Below, piece after piece: positions 1-8,778 of a stretch of 64,000 nucleotides of DNA (positions are counted from its first letter, which is position 1; each line of letters opens with the position of its first letter). The DNA is from an uncultured Bacillota bacterium (lineage in GTDB: Bacteria; Bacillota; Clostridia; Oscillospirales; Oscillospiraceae), in contig CANEFX010000012.1 of assembly GCA_947426945.1 (NCBI GenBank), positions 1 to 64,000 of the forward strand. Direction: 5' to 3'. The translations under genes were made by a program, and so were the position numbers. Below the pieces are notes generated by a model. It was not told where the DNA came from. It worked only from the letters and a program-made list of their open reading frames with translations, and made no database searches.

Positions 1-527
1 TCGATAAATTGAGATTTTACCAGTTCATCTGTAGCGGCGATAAGCTGCTGATAAGACTTTTTTGTAGCATCCATAGCCCATAAAAGTTCCGCAAGTTCAC
101 GCTGCTTGTCCATATCCGGCAACTCAAACTCATAACTTTTCAGGTGTTCCCATTTGACACGGGGGGAAAGTGAACCCGCCGATTTTTCTACGGCAAAATG
201 AAACAAAGTATCGTTTTGAATGATAAAAGGCAGCAATTCAGGAAGAATATATCTCGGCTTTGCCTCAATAACTGTAATGTCACCAGAGCAGATTCCATCA
301 AACGGCGCAACAGCAGCTTTTTTCAGGTAAGCCCGACGGCGGCCAAAAAGCACATCCCCTTTACGGAACATTTTTGTAAAGGTGTTATCACTACCGTCAT
401 CCCAAGAAGTAAGTGTGATTTCCTCTGGTGTTAAATGCTCGAGTCCAACCGTGGGATACCCATCTTTACTGCCTTTGCAGGTCTCCCTGCGTTCCTCAGC
501 CACATCGCCAAGCAAAACCTTACTCAC
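1..527 (-). CDS. hsdS: Type I restriction enzyme specificity subunit HsdS, 3' end cut by window edge
   Basis: HsdS reads the DNA target for a type I restriction-modification complex. The frame starts at GTG (527-525), overlapping the end of hsdM by 8 bases, and stays open to base 1, so about 175 codons are visible and the second half is missing. Residues 1 to about 145 form one target recognition domain, with the typical KGDVLFGRRRAYLKK stretch. The first conserved spacer helix follows, recognisable by KQRELAELLWAMD and DELVKSQF. The start was chosen by translational coupling to hsdM; no ATG fits better. It is the last visible gene of the NUDIX-hsdR-ARH/hsdM-hsdM-hsdS operon. Whether a second recognition domain, or an invertible hsdS copy, lies to the left cannot be seen. 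Confidence 0.85.
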   Translation of the reverse strand, partial: MSKVLLGDVAEERRETCKGSKDGYPTVGLEHLTPEEITLTSWDDGSDNTFTKMFRKGDVLFGRRRAYLKKAAVAPFDGICSGDITVIEAKPRYILPELLPFIIQNDTLFHFAVEKSAGSLSPRVKWEHLKSYEFELPDMDKQRELAELLWAMDATKKSYQQLIAATDELVKSQFI

Positions 528-2019
528 CTTCCTGCGCCCCCTTTCCCAAAAGTGAATTCAGCTTCTCATAACTCAGCTTCATGGTTTCCGAGGCGGCCAT
601 CCAGCGGCCATAATGCTCCTGAACGGAGCGAGTATCCATCTCCGCCATATCAGTTTCCTGCTTGACATAGAGGGGAATACTGAGGGAAAAGTTGTGATCC
701 GCAATATCCTGTATGGTAGCTACCCGTGCGAAACCAGTCTCGTCAGAATACTGGTGATAGGCTTCGGCAATCTTTTGAATGTGCCGGTCCTCCAAATAGC
801 TTTGCGCATTTTTTCGCTCCACTTCGTTCACCGCATTGATGAAAAGTACCTGTCCCCGCCGCTCTGGCCGTTTATTCATGCGGCAGATCATGATGCAGGC
901 TTCCATGGGGGAGTTGTAAAACAGGTTTGCCGCCAGACCGATCACGCATTCGACGCGGTCGCTGCGCACCAGTTTTTCCCGCATGGCGCTTTCCTCATTG
1001 CGGAACAGAACGCCGTGGGGAAACAAAATCGCACACCGCCCGGTCTCCTCCTTCAGGCTGGCAATGATATGCTGCAAAAAGGCGTAGTCCGCTCGCCCCT
1101 GGGGAGGAACTCCCAAAAAATTCCGGCCATATTTGTCGCTCTCAAAGGCGACACGATCCCATTGACTGATGGAGTAGGGCGGATTGGCCAGAACCAGATC
1201 AAACTGCCGGAGCCTGCCGTTTTCAATAAACGCGGGAGCGGCCAGGGTATCGCCGTTTACAATGCTGAAATCCTTGACGCCGTGGAGAAACAGGTTCATC
1301 TTACCGATGGCGGAGGTCAGCGCGTTGATCTCCTGTCCGAAGACCGCAACATTGCGCCATTCTTTCCCCTGCTCTTTCAGGTAAGCAATCGCGGAGATCA
1401 GCATACCGGCGCTGCCGCAGGTGGGGTCGTAGATGGACTCCCCCGATTCTGGACGGAGCATCTCCGTCATCAGATGGACAACGGTCCGGTTGGTGTAAAA
1501 CTCCTGCGCTGTGTGACCACTGTCATCTGCGAATTTTTTGATGAGATACTCGTATCCCTGGCCAAGCTCATCCTCTGGGCAGTTTGCGATGGAGAGCGTC
1601 CTGGTACTGAAATGCTCCAGCAGGTCCTTCAGCAGGCGGTCTGGCAGGCGATTTTTATTGGTCCAGGCCCCGTCGCCGAAAATTCCCTGTAGCTTGTCGG
1701 CGTTGGCGTTCTCCACCTTCCGAAAAGCCTCCACAATTGCTACACCGACATTCTCTGAAACGGCACGGACGTCATTCCAGTGACAGCCCCGAGGGACGAT
1801 AAACGTATGGAGCTCATGCTCGTCAAATTCGGAGGCGTCCTCGCCGTATTCCTCCCATGCGGCCGCAGTCTCCTCGTCGTACACGTCACAAATTCTCTTG
1901 AAAAACAACAGCGGAAATATATATTGCTTATAAGCTCCCGCGTCAATATTTGTGCGGAGGAGAACGGCGGAGTTCCACAGATAGGACTGCAATTCCTCTA
2001 TGGTGATCCGTTTACTCAC
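520..2019 (-). CDS. hsdM: Type I restriction-modification DNA methyltransferase subunit (second HsdM)
   Basis: This 499-residue N6-adenine DNA methyltransferase is the modification subunit. It has an N-terminal HsdM helical domain (about 1-150), SAM-binding motif I DPTCGSAGM (198-206) and catalytic motif IV NPPY (279-282). Length is normal for HsdM. It starts 8 bases inside the preceding ARH/HsdM gene and ends overlapping hsdS, so the three are translationally coupled. It is clearly related to the HsdM half of the upstream gene but not a recent duplicate: motif I differs (DPTCGSAGM against DPACGTGGM) and motif IV is NPPY against NPPF. Two unlike M subunits in one operon suggest a heteromeric methyltransferase, but that is inference. 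Confidence 0.93.
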   Translation of the reverse strand: MSKRITIEELQSYLWNSAVLLRTNIDAGAYKQYIFPLLFFKRICDVYDEETAAAWEEYGEDASEFDEHELHTFIVPRGCHWNDVRAVSENVGVAIVEAFRKVENANADKLQGIFGDGAWTNKNRLPDRLLKDLLEHFSTRTLSIANCPEDELGQGYEYLIKKFADDSGHTAQEFYTNRTVVHLMTEMLRPESGESIYDPTCGSAGMLISAIAYLKEQGKEWRNVAVFGQEINALTSAIGKMNLFLHGVKDFSIVNGDTLAAPAFIENGRLRQFDLVLANPPYSISQWDRVAFESDKYGRNFLGVPPQGRADYAFLQHIIASLKEETGRCAILFPHGVLFRNEESAMREKLVRSDRVECVIGLAANLFYNSPMEACIMICRMNKRPERRGQVLFINAVNEVERKNAQSYLEDRHIQKIAEAYHQYSDETGFARVATIQDIADHNFSLSIPLYVKQETDMAEMDTRSVQEHYGRWMAASETMKLSYEKLNSLLGKGAQEGE

Positions 2020-4429
2020 TGACGTACCCTCCCTCCAGCAGGAGCTTCTTCATCCTCTCCTCGGCCCGGAGCATGGCCTCGTAAGCCTCAAAATACTGTC
2101 GGCGCACCTCCTCCGGGGGGATCGTTTCCTGCTCTTTTTTCTCAATGTAGTTGTTGATGGCAAGGGTGTAGCCTCTCTCCTGTATGCCAGCAATTGTTAC
2201 CACTCTGACCCGCTCGATCACATCTTCATAGGCCGCATACAGCGCATATACTCTTCGAATGTCGTCTTCGGTCATGATGTTCTGCGCCCGCTGGGGCGTA
2301 TAGATGCCGGAGGCGTCTATAAGACAGACCTTTCCACGGTGATCCGCATGTTTGTTGTTGTTCAAAAAGAGAATGCAGGCGGAAACGCCGGTGGAGTAGA
2401 AAACGCCGCCAGTGAGTGTGATCACACACTCCAGCTTGTCGGACTCCACCAACTGCTTTCGGATCTCTCTCTCTTTTCCACCCCGGAACAGGACGCCTTG
2501 GGGCAGGACGACAGCGCACCGACCTGTCTTGGGATCCATGGATTTGACCATGTGCTGGAGCCATGCGAAGTCTCCGTTGGAGTCCGTGGGGCAACCCCAG
2601 AGGTTGCGCCCGTAGATATCGCTACTAAACTGCTCCGCCCCCCAGTTTTTCAAGGAAAAGGGGGGATTCGCCACCACACAGTCAAAGGTTTGCAGGCTGC
2701 CCCGCCAGAGATAATTAGGGCTTCGCAGCGTATCCCCCTGAGTCACGTTAAAATCCCTTGCGCCATGCAGAAACAGGTTCATCCTGGCAATGGCGGAGGT
2801 GGCCAGATTCTTTTCCTGACCATAGATTCGACCGTAGGTTCGCTTGTCACCCTTCATGTAACGAATCGCTTCAATCAGCATACCGCCTGTGCCGCAGGCG
2901 GGGTCATACACCGACTCGCCCGCCTGCGGGGCCAGCAACATAATCATCAGCTTGACAATGGAGCGTGGGGTGTAAAATTCGCCGGCGTTCTTTTTTGATA
3001 AATCCGCGAATTTCTTAATCAGGAACTCATAACTGTCCCCCATCACGTCGGCAGAATAATTGTTGTTGCCAACCTTTATTTTGGACATATGCTCGATCAG
3101 ATTTTTCAGCCGCTCGTCGGACAGCTTTGACTTATCCGTCCAGTTTGCGTCATCAAAGCTGGAGAATACCCCGCTCAATGTATCGGGGTTCGCCCGCTCG
3201 ATCCCGTTCATAGCATTTACAATGGCAACACCCACATCCATGCTCACCTCCCGGACATCCTGCCAATGGCATCCCTCGGGGATCACAAAGCGGTGGTTCT
3301 CCGGGAAGGCGGCATATTCCTCATCCCCACCGGATTCCTCCAGCGCGGCCTGGGTCTCCTCGTCATAAACGTCGGAAAGCCGTTTGAAAAACAGGATCGG
3401 CGTCACATAGCTTTTGTACTCGTCCTGATTGATAGGGCCCCGCAGGATATTGCACGCCTCAAACAGGTGGGAAAACAGCTTCTGGCTGGTGGTCTCCTCA
3501 GAAACTGATGTGCTGTTTGCGGCATCCTCGTCAGCAAAATCAAATGCAGCCTCCATAATTTCAGAGCGCTTTTCTGCCGCTATTTCAGCGCGCTCCGGAG
3601 ATCGAATCCCGATGTTTCCGGCCTCACCTGCTTTTTCTACCTTCGCCGGATAGATCCCCTCAAAATCCATGAGGACTTTTAAAAGGCGCTTGTCTAAAAA
3701 GGTCAGGGCCAGTTTCCGTATGGGAGCGGGTACACCGTAATAGGCCTCTGCAACCGCCCCGGTAATCGCCGCCAGGGTATCACTGTCGCCGCCGATAGAG
3801 ATTGCGTTCCGGATGGCGTCCTCAAAGCCGGTGGACTCGAAAAAAGCCTCCAGCGCCTGGGGCACGGTATCCTGACAGGTCTCATTGAACTGATAGGTAC
3901 TGCGAATGGAATCCAGCGTGAAATCAATGGGGTAGTAGTTCTTCGTGATATAGTCCTGAATTTCCAGCAGGCTTTTTCCGGTGCGGGCGAGATAAACCGC
4001 AGCAGCAGTGGCCTCGGCGCCTTTGATTCCCTCCGGATGGTTATGGGTCACCTCGGTCACCGCTTTGGAGAGGGCTTTTGCCTCTTCAAGAGACCTTGCC
4101 GCATACCCGCAGCCGCTCACCCGCATGGCGGCACCGTTTCCAAAGCTGTTGTAAGGCTTCGTATGATCGGAATACATCCACCTGTAAAAAGATCCACCAT
4201 AGCCGCTGTTCGGATACGGGCGGCCAATTTCCTGCATGGAGCGGACTGCCTGCTCTCCCAGACCGGTAAAATCCGGTCGGCAGCGCATCAGCGCGTCGCA
4301 TACGGCCAATGACATAATGGAATCATCCGTAAAGAAACACTGGTGCGGCATCAGGTCAAAGTCCTTGGAGCGGTGGTTGTTCCACTCAAATCTGGAGCCC
4401 ACAATATCTCCAATGATTGCGCCAATCAT
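2012..4429 (-). CDS. Fusion of ADP-ribosylglycohydrolase and type I HsdM methyltransferase
   Basis: A continuous 805-residue protein. Residues 1 to about 260 are an ADP-ribosylglycohydrolase (ARH/DraG family): it opens MIGAIIGDIVGSRFEW, and carries the metal-ligand motifs TDDS (34-37) and GGDSDT (213-218). An acidic, low-complexity linker (about 265-315) leads to a full HsdM with N-terminal helices, SAM motif I DPACGTGGM (509-517) and NPPF (588-591). The first domain should remove ADP-ribose from a protein or nucleic acid; the second methylates adenine. The fusion is seen directly in one frame with no stop. It starts 18 bases after hsdR ends and overlaps the next hsdM by 8 bases. Joint function is unknown; it may protect the enzyme from ADP-ribosylating counter-defences. 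Confidence 0.93.
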   Translation of the reverse strand: MIGAIIGDIVGSRFEWNNHRSKDFDLMPHQCFFTDDSIMSLAVCDALMRCRPDFTGLGEQAVRSMQEIGRPYPNSGYGGSFYRWMYSDHTKPYNSFGNGAAMRVSGCGYAARSLEEAKALSKAVTEVTHNHPEGIKGAEATAAAVYLARTGKSLLEIQDYITKNYYPIDFTLDSIRSTYQFNETCQDTVPQALEAFFESTGFEDAIRNAISIGGDSDTLAAITGAVAEAYYGVPAPIRKLALTFLDKRLLKVLMDFEGIYPAKVEKAGEAGNIGIRSPERAEIAAEKRSEIMEAAFDFADEDAANSTSVSEETTSQKLFSHLFEACNILRGPINQDEYKSYVTPILFFKRLSDVYDEETQAALEESGGDEEYAAFPENHRFVIPEGCHWQDVREVSMDVGVAIVNAMNGIERANPDTLSGVFSSFDDANWTDKSKLSDERLKNLIEHMSKIKVGNNNYSADVMGDSYEFLIKKFADLSKKNAGEFYTPRSIVKLMIMLLAPQAGESVYDPACGTGGMLIEAIRYMKGDKRTYGRIYGQEKNLATSAIARMNLFLHGARDFNVTQGDTLRSPNYLWRGSLQTFDCVVANPPFSLKNWGAEQFSSDIYGRNLWGCPTDSNGDFAWLQHMVKSMDPKTGRCAVVLPQGVLFRGGKEREIRKQLVESDKLECVITLTGGVFYSTGVSACILFLNNNKHADHRGKVCLIDASGIYTPQRAQNIMTEDDIRRVYALYAAYEDVIERVRVVTIAGIQERGYTLAINNYIEKKEQETIPPEEVRRQYFEAYEAMLRAEERMKKLLLEGGYVSE

Positions 4430-4447
4430 AGTTTCACCTGCCTCCCA

Positions 4448-7372
4448 TCAATAATATTGCTCGATGTAGCTGTACGCCTTGTCGAAGACGTCTTTATCTT
4501 TGATTTTGTACTTGATCCAAACCACACTGCGAAGGGCCTTCTTGACCTCCTGCTTGCCGGCCGTTGTGCTCTGCCAGCCGTCGAAGCGGACAATTTTCAC
4601 AATGCTGTCAATATCAGCAACGATGCGCTCTACAATGACAGGCGTATTTTTATTCCTCACGCCATTGAACAGTTCCGTCAAGGCGGCGATCCCTTTATCA
4701 ATTTCCTGCTCTGGAACGACATCTTTCTCCGCCCGAGCTGCTTCCTTCGCCAGTTCCAAAAGAAGCTTCAAAAATTCAATGCTGGTAATAAGCCCCTGTT
4801 CATGTTTCTCACGCAGGGCTTCCAACTTCTCACCCAGCTGAATAAATTTAGGGTCTTGGGCATGGTTCAGAATCTTTGCCACAAGGCTGATCTCAACCTT
4901 TTTTGTCGCTTTTTTCAAATCCTTCTGCTTCTCCAGAAAATCATCAATCAGGTCAGCGTCCATGGCAAGAATGTCCATATCTTCGTCAGTCTCACCGACT
5001 GTAACATTCTGATGAACCAGATCAATGGTCTTGGCCCCGAGGGAGGCCCAAATCAGGCCCCCTCTGCCGTCGGTGGGTTTAACGGATTCGTAAACACGGG
5101 ACAGCCACTGGTAATCCGACTTGTATATGTTCAAGAAGATATCCGGCGAGAGAGCGTCCCAAGCCCGGTTCAGCACACGATAGTCGGCGGCAAAGTTATC
5201 CTTTTCCTTGTTGGTGGGGAGACATTCCTGGGCCGCCATCAGCCCTTCCCAGCCCTCTATGGTACGGTCAACACCCATAAAATAACCGAGGCATTTTTTC
5301 ATCAGCGCCGGCAACTGTTTTTTGATCTCCTCAATATTCGTGATAATGCGACGCATACTGGTCTCATCAAAATCAAGGGCTTTGGCCACATCGTCAAAAA
5401 TGCCGATATAGTCAACGATCAGGCCGTGGGTCTTCCCCTGGTCATAGGTGCGGTTTGTGCGGCAGATGGCCTGGAGCAGCGTGTGATCCTTCATGGGCTT
5501 GTCCAGATACATCGCCTGCAAAATAGGGGCGTCAAACCCGGTCAGCAGCTTGGAGGTGACGATCACCAGCTTCAGCTTGCTGTTTGGGTCCCGGAACACG
5601 TCCAGGATCTTTCCCTCCGCATCACGGTCACGGCGGTATTTCTTGTAGCGATCCTCCTTGTCGTTATTGGTATCCATGACGATCGTGGAAGCATCCTCGC
5701 CAAGCAGTTCGTCCAGGATTGCTTTATACATCAGGCAGCACTCCCGGTCATAAACCACGATTTGTCCCTTGTAGCCGTTTGGCGCAATTTTTGATTGGAA
5801 GTGCTTTGCGATATGTTCGCAGACCTTTCGAATGCGGGCCGGATTATACATGATAGCCTTCATGTTGACGCGGCGGGAAAGCTCATTCTTTTCCTCCCTG
5901 CTCAGCCCCGCCTCATCGGTCATTGCTTCAAATGCCCGGTCCAGTTCATCTTTGTTGACATGCAGCTCCACGGGAACCGGCTCAAAATGCAGAGGCAGCG
6001 TCGCACCATCCCGGATGGAGTCTGAGAAAGAGTACCGGCTCATATAGCCGGTGCGGTCCTCCTCTGCGCCGAAGGTCAAAAAGGTATTCTTGTCCACCCG
6101 GTTGATTGGCGTACCAGTAAGGCCGAAGAAAAATGCGTTGGGAAGGGCTATGCGCATTTTCTCCCCCAGGTCTCCCTCCTGAGTCCGGTGTGCCTCGTCC
6201 ACCATAACAATGATGTTGTCTCGGGCATTCAGCTCTCCATTGACCTCACCAAATTTGAAAATTGTTGTAATCAGAATCTTCCGCATATCTCCGCGGAAGA
6301 AAGAGGCCAGTTCCTCCTTGGTGGACGCGCTGGTCAGATTGGGAATGTCGGAGGCGTTAAAGGTCGCCGTGATCTGTGTCTCCAAATCAATGCGGTCATC
6401 CACAATTACAACCGTAGGATTTTTGAGTTCAGGTACCATACGTAGCTTCTGCGCGGCAAATACCATCAGCAGCGATTTGCCGGAGCCCTGGAAATGCCAA
6501 ATCAGCCCTTTCTTCGGATACCCGGCAAGGACACGGCTGACGATCATATTCGCACCCTCAAACTGTTGATAGCGGCAGATAATCTTATATTTCCGGTACT
6601 TTTTATCGGTGGCGAACATAGTGAAGAACTGGAAGATGTCCATAACCTTTTCCGGTGTGATCATATCTGCTATGCTGATCTTCACATCCGCAAGGTTACC
6701 CTCCGCCTTATGATCAGAGGTATGCCACGGTCCCCACATATTGATGGGCATATTCACGGAACCATAGCGGTAGCACTTCCCCTCTGAGGCAAAATTGAAT
6801 ACATTTGTAACAAACATAGCGGGAATGCTTTTCTCATATGCGGAAATATCTCCAGCGGCGTCAAGCCATGTAATGGCACTGCGGACAGGCGTCTTCAGTT
6901 CGCCAATCGCAATGGGAAAGCCGTTGATCAGCAGCACAATATCCAGACGTTTGCCTCCATCCGCCTGGGGATATACCCATTGGTTGGTGACGACATATTC
7001 GTTTAAGGCAATGTCCTCTTTGCGCATCGTACCAAAGAAGCGAATCGGAACCATACGACCGTCTTTTCCAAAGGGGAAGGAGTTTTCTTCAAACACCAGC
7101 TTTTTAAACAGCTCATTCTGGGTCACCAGGTTATGCGGCTGTACAGACAAAATAACAGTTCGAAGCTTATAAATGACCTCGTCAGCACGGGAAGGTTCCG
7201 CTGCGATCTCAGGATTCAGCCGAATCAGAGCTTCCTTCACCATGGACTCCACCATAACATCCGAATACATACGCGGAAGCTTCTCAGCGGGAATGTATGT
7301 CCAACCATTCTCTTTCAAAATGGAGATTATCATTTTCTCCATCGTGTTGTCTTCATTAAATAGGGCTTTCAT
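4448..7372 (-). CDS. hsdR: Type I restriction enzyme endonuclease/translocase subunit HsdR
   Basis: This 974-residue R subunit translocates and cuts unmodified DNA. The N-terminal nuclease domain has Asp144 and E158-L-K160 in the PD-(D/E)xK arrangement. Two RecA-like motor domains follow, with Walker A GSGKS (296-300) and the helicase box DEAHR (392-396), then a helical C-terminus that contacts HsdM. Size and order are standard for HsdR. It follows the NUDIX gene by 13 bases and precedes the ARH/HsdM gene by 18 bases, so it is part of one operon. Its AT content is visibly higher than the genes right of 7.9 kb, as expected for an acquired defence locus. Confidence 0.95.
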   Translation of the reverse strand: MKALFNEDNTMEKMIISILKENGWTYIPAEKLPRMYSDVMVESMVKEALIRLNPEIAAEPSRADEVIYKLRTVILSVQPHNLVTQNELFKKLVFEENSFPFGKDGRMVPIRFFGTMRKEDIALNEYVVTNQWVYPQADGGKRLDIVLLINGFPIAIGELKTPVRSAITWLDAAGDISAYEKSIPAMFVTNVFNFASEGKCYRYGSVNMPINMWGPWHTSDHKAEGNLADVKISIADMITPEKVMDIFQFFTMFATDKKYRKYKIICRYQQFEGANMIVSRVLAGYPKKGLIWHFQGSGKSLLMVFAAQKLRMVPELKNPTVVIVDDRIDLETQITATFNASDIPNLTSASTKEELASFFRGDMRKILITTIFKFGEVNGELNARDNIIVMVDEAHRTQEGDLGEKMRIALPNAFFFGLTGTPINRVDKNTFLTFGAEEDRTGYMSRYSFSDSIRDGATLPLHFEPVPVELHVNKDELDRAFEAMTDEAGLSREEKNELSRRVNMKAIMYNPARIRKVCEHIAKHFQSKIAPNGYKGQIVVYDRECCLMYKAILDELLGEDASTIVMDTNNDKEDRYKKYRRDRDAEGKILDVFRDPNSKLKLVIVTSKLLTGFDAPILQAMYLDKPMKDHTLLQAICRTNRTYDQGKTHGLIVDYIGIFDDVAKALDFDETSMRRIITNIEEIKKQLPALMKKCLGYFMGVDRTIEGWEGLMAAQECLPTNKEKDNFAADYRVLNRAWDALSPDIFLNIYKSDYQWLSRVYESVKPTDGRGGLIWASLGAKTIDLVHQNVTVGETDEDMDILAMDADLIDDFLEKQKDLKKATKKVEISLVAKILNHAQDPKFIQLGEKLEALREKHEQGLITSIEFLKLLLELAKEAARAEKDVVPEQEIDKGIAALTELFNGVRNKNTPVIVERIVADIDSIVKIVRFDGWQSTTAGKQEVKKALRSVVWIKYKIKDKDVFDKAYSYIEQYY

Positions 7373-7385
7373 GTAACCTTCCCCC

Positions 7386-7784
7386 TTACCATGCTTTTGA
7401 TTGTAATCTTTTCAAAATTCCCTTATCCGCCGGGCAAAATTCATACTGTGGTATCTCTTCTGGAGTAATCCAGCAGATGTCATTGTGCTCCAGCATCTGG
7501 GGCGTTCCCTCAATGATTGCCGCATTGAACAGTGTCAGATGTACATTCAGGTCCGGGTAATCGTGGTCGACTTCCATAAGCACTTCACCCACTGAGATGG
7601 TGACAGTCAGCTCTTCCTGGCACTCCCGAATGAGGGCTTGTTCCTCGGTCTCCCCCAGTTCCACCTTACCACCGACAAACTCCCACAGCAATCCCCGCGC
7701 CTTATGAGCCGGACGCTGGCAGATCAAAAACCTGTCTCCGTCCCAAATCAGCGCTGCCACAACTTCGGTTACTTTTTTCTCCAT
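7386..7784 (-). CDS. NUDIX hydrolase, MutT-like
   Basis: A 132-residue NUDIX pyrophosphohydrolase. The Nudix box covers residues about 39-61, with GKVELGETEEQ and RECQEEL holding the catalytic Glu residues; the usual Gly near the end of the box is Thr. The ATG at 7784 was chosen because the family begins just before the VVAALIWDGDRFL strand; the frame extends upstream but lacks similarity there. The closest family pattern is MutT/8-oxo-dGTP or CTP pyrophosphohydrolase, though other NUDIX members cleave ADP-ribose. It sits 13 bases ahead of hsdR and is probably the first gene of the restriction operon, which makes an ADP-ribose substrate worth testing given the ARH domain downstream. Confidence 0.88.
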   Translation of the reverse strand: MEKKVTEVVAALIWDGDRFLICQRPAHKARGLLWEFVGGKVELGETEEQALIRECQEELTVTISVGEVLMEVDHDYPDLNVHLTLFNAAIIEGTPQMLEHNDICWITPEEIPQYEFCPADKGILKRLQSKAW

Positions 7785-7803
7785 ACTGTCTGCCACCCTC
7801 GAT

Positions 7804-7832
7804 TTGCCTTTTTCCCCTGTCTGTGCTATTTT
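7804..7832 (+). promoter_or_regulatory. Possible promoter of the deformylase operon
   Basis: TTGCCT and TATTTT are separated by 17 bases, about 60 bases upstream of the deformylase start. The -10 match is weak. A short C/G palindrome follows at 7852-7866. Confidence 0.35.
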
Positions 7833-7889
7833 ATATGAGTATACCACAAATTTCCCCCTGGGGGAAGTGTACAATGGAGGTGCTATGCC

Positions 7890-8300
7890 GTGGTACGAGA
7901 GATTATGCGGGATGAAGCGTTCCTCTCTCAAAAGGCTGAACCGGCCACTTTGGAGGACTTGCCCGTCGCTCAGGACCTGCTGGACACTCTGACTGCCCAC
8001 AAGGACGGCTGTGTAGGCATGGCGGCCAATATGATTGGCGTCTGCAAGAGAATTATCGTCTTTGACAACGAGGGCAAATATATGGTGATGTTAAACCCGG
8101 AGATCATCAGGAAATCCGGATCTTACGAGGCGGAGGAGGGCTGTCTCTCCCTCTCTGGCACCCGGAAAGCCAAGCGCTGGCAGTCCATCAAGGTGCAGTA
8201 TCAGAACGAGCAGTTTCAAACCCGCTTCAAGACCTTTACCGGCTGGACGGCCCAGATCATCCAGCACGAGATCGACCACTGCGAGGGAATTCTGATTTGA
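7890..8300 (+). CDS. def: Peptide deformylase, short clostridial type
   Basis: Removes the N-terminal formyl group from nascent proteins. The three family motifs are present: GMAANMIG (43-50), EGCLS (83-87) with metal ligand Cys85, and HEIDH (126-130) with two His ligands and the catalytic Glu. In motif I the usual Gln (AAxQxG) is Asn48, an unusual change at a residue that normally hydrogen-bonds the substrate. At 136 residues it is shorter than E. coli Def but normal for the compact clostridial form. The GTG start at 7890 is set by GGAGG ending 9 bases upstream. It leads a plus-strand run with the phosphoesterase 16 bases downstream. Confidence 0.88.
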   Translation: MVREIMRDEAFLSQKAEPATLEDLPVAQDLLDTLTAHKDGCVGMAANMIGVCKRIIVFDNEGKYMVMLNPEIIRKSGSYEAEEGCLSLSGTRKAKRWQSIKVQYQNEQFQTRFKTFTGWTAQIIQHEIDHCEGILI

Positions 8301-8316
8301 ACCGGGAGGCCTGTAC

Positions 8317-8778
8317 ATGAAACGTGTCATCATCTTATCCGACACTCATGGATTGCTGCGGCCGGAGGTGGTGGGATACCTGTCCCAGGCTGACATCATC
8401 ATCCACGGCGGCGATATCAACACCCAGGCCATTGTGGACAAGCTCCGGGAGTACGCCCCGCTCTATATTGTCCGAGGGAACAACGACAAAGACTGGGCGG
8501 AGGGGCTGCCGCAAAGCCTCATATTTTCCATCGAGGGCATCCACTTCTTCCTGATTCACAACAAGAGGGATGTTCCTCCGGATTTGTCCGACTCAGATGT
8601 GGTGATTTACGGTCACTCCCACAAGTACGCTTGTGAGGAGCAGAATGGCGTTCTATGGCTGAACCCCGGCAGTTGTGGACGCCGGCGCTTTGACCAGGAG
8701 ATTACCTTTGCTGTCATGACCATTGACGGAGAACGTTTTCAGGTTGAGAAAGTGACCATTCCTCATGAAAAGAAGTAA
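8317..8778 (+). CDS. YfcE/MJ0936-type metallophosphoesterase
   Basis: A 153-residue calcineurin-like phosphodiesterase of the small YfcE group. All metal-binding blocks are visible in order: SDTHG near residue 8, GGDI near 31, RGNND near 53 and GHSHKY near 108. Enzymes of this family hydrolyse phosphodiester model substrates; the natural substrate is generally unknown. It lies 16 bases after the deformylase gene, and its 3' end overlaps the next start by 14 bases, which argues for co-translation. Confidence 0.9.
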   Translation: MKRVIILSDTHGLLRPEVVGYLSQADIIIHGGDINTQAIVDKLREYAPLYIVRGNNDKDWAEGLPQSLIFSIEGIHFFLIHNKRDVPPDLSDSDVVIYGHSHKYACEEQNGVLWLNPGSCGRRRFDQEITFAVMTIDGERFQVEKVTIPHEKK

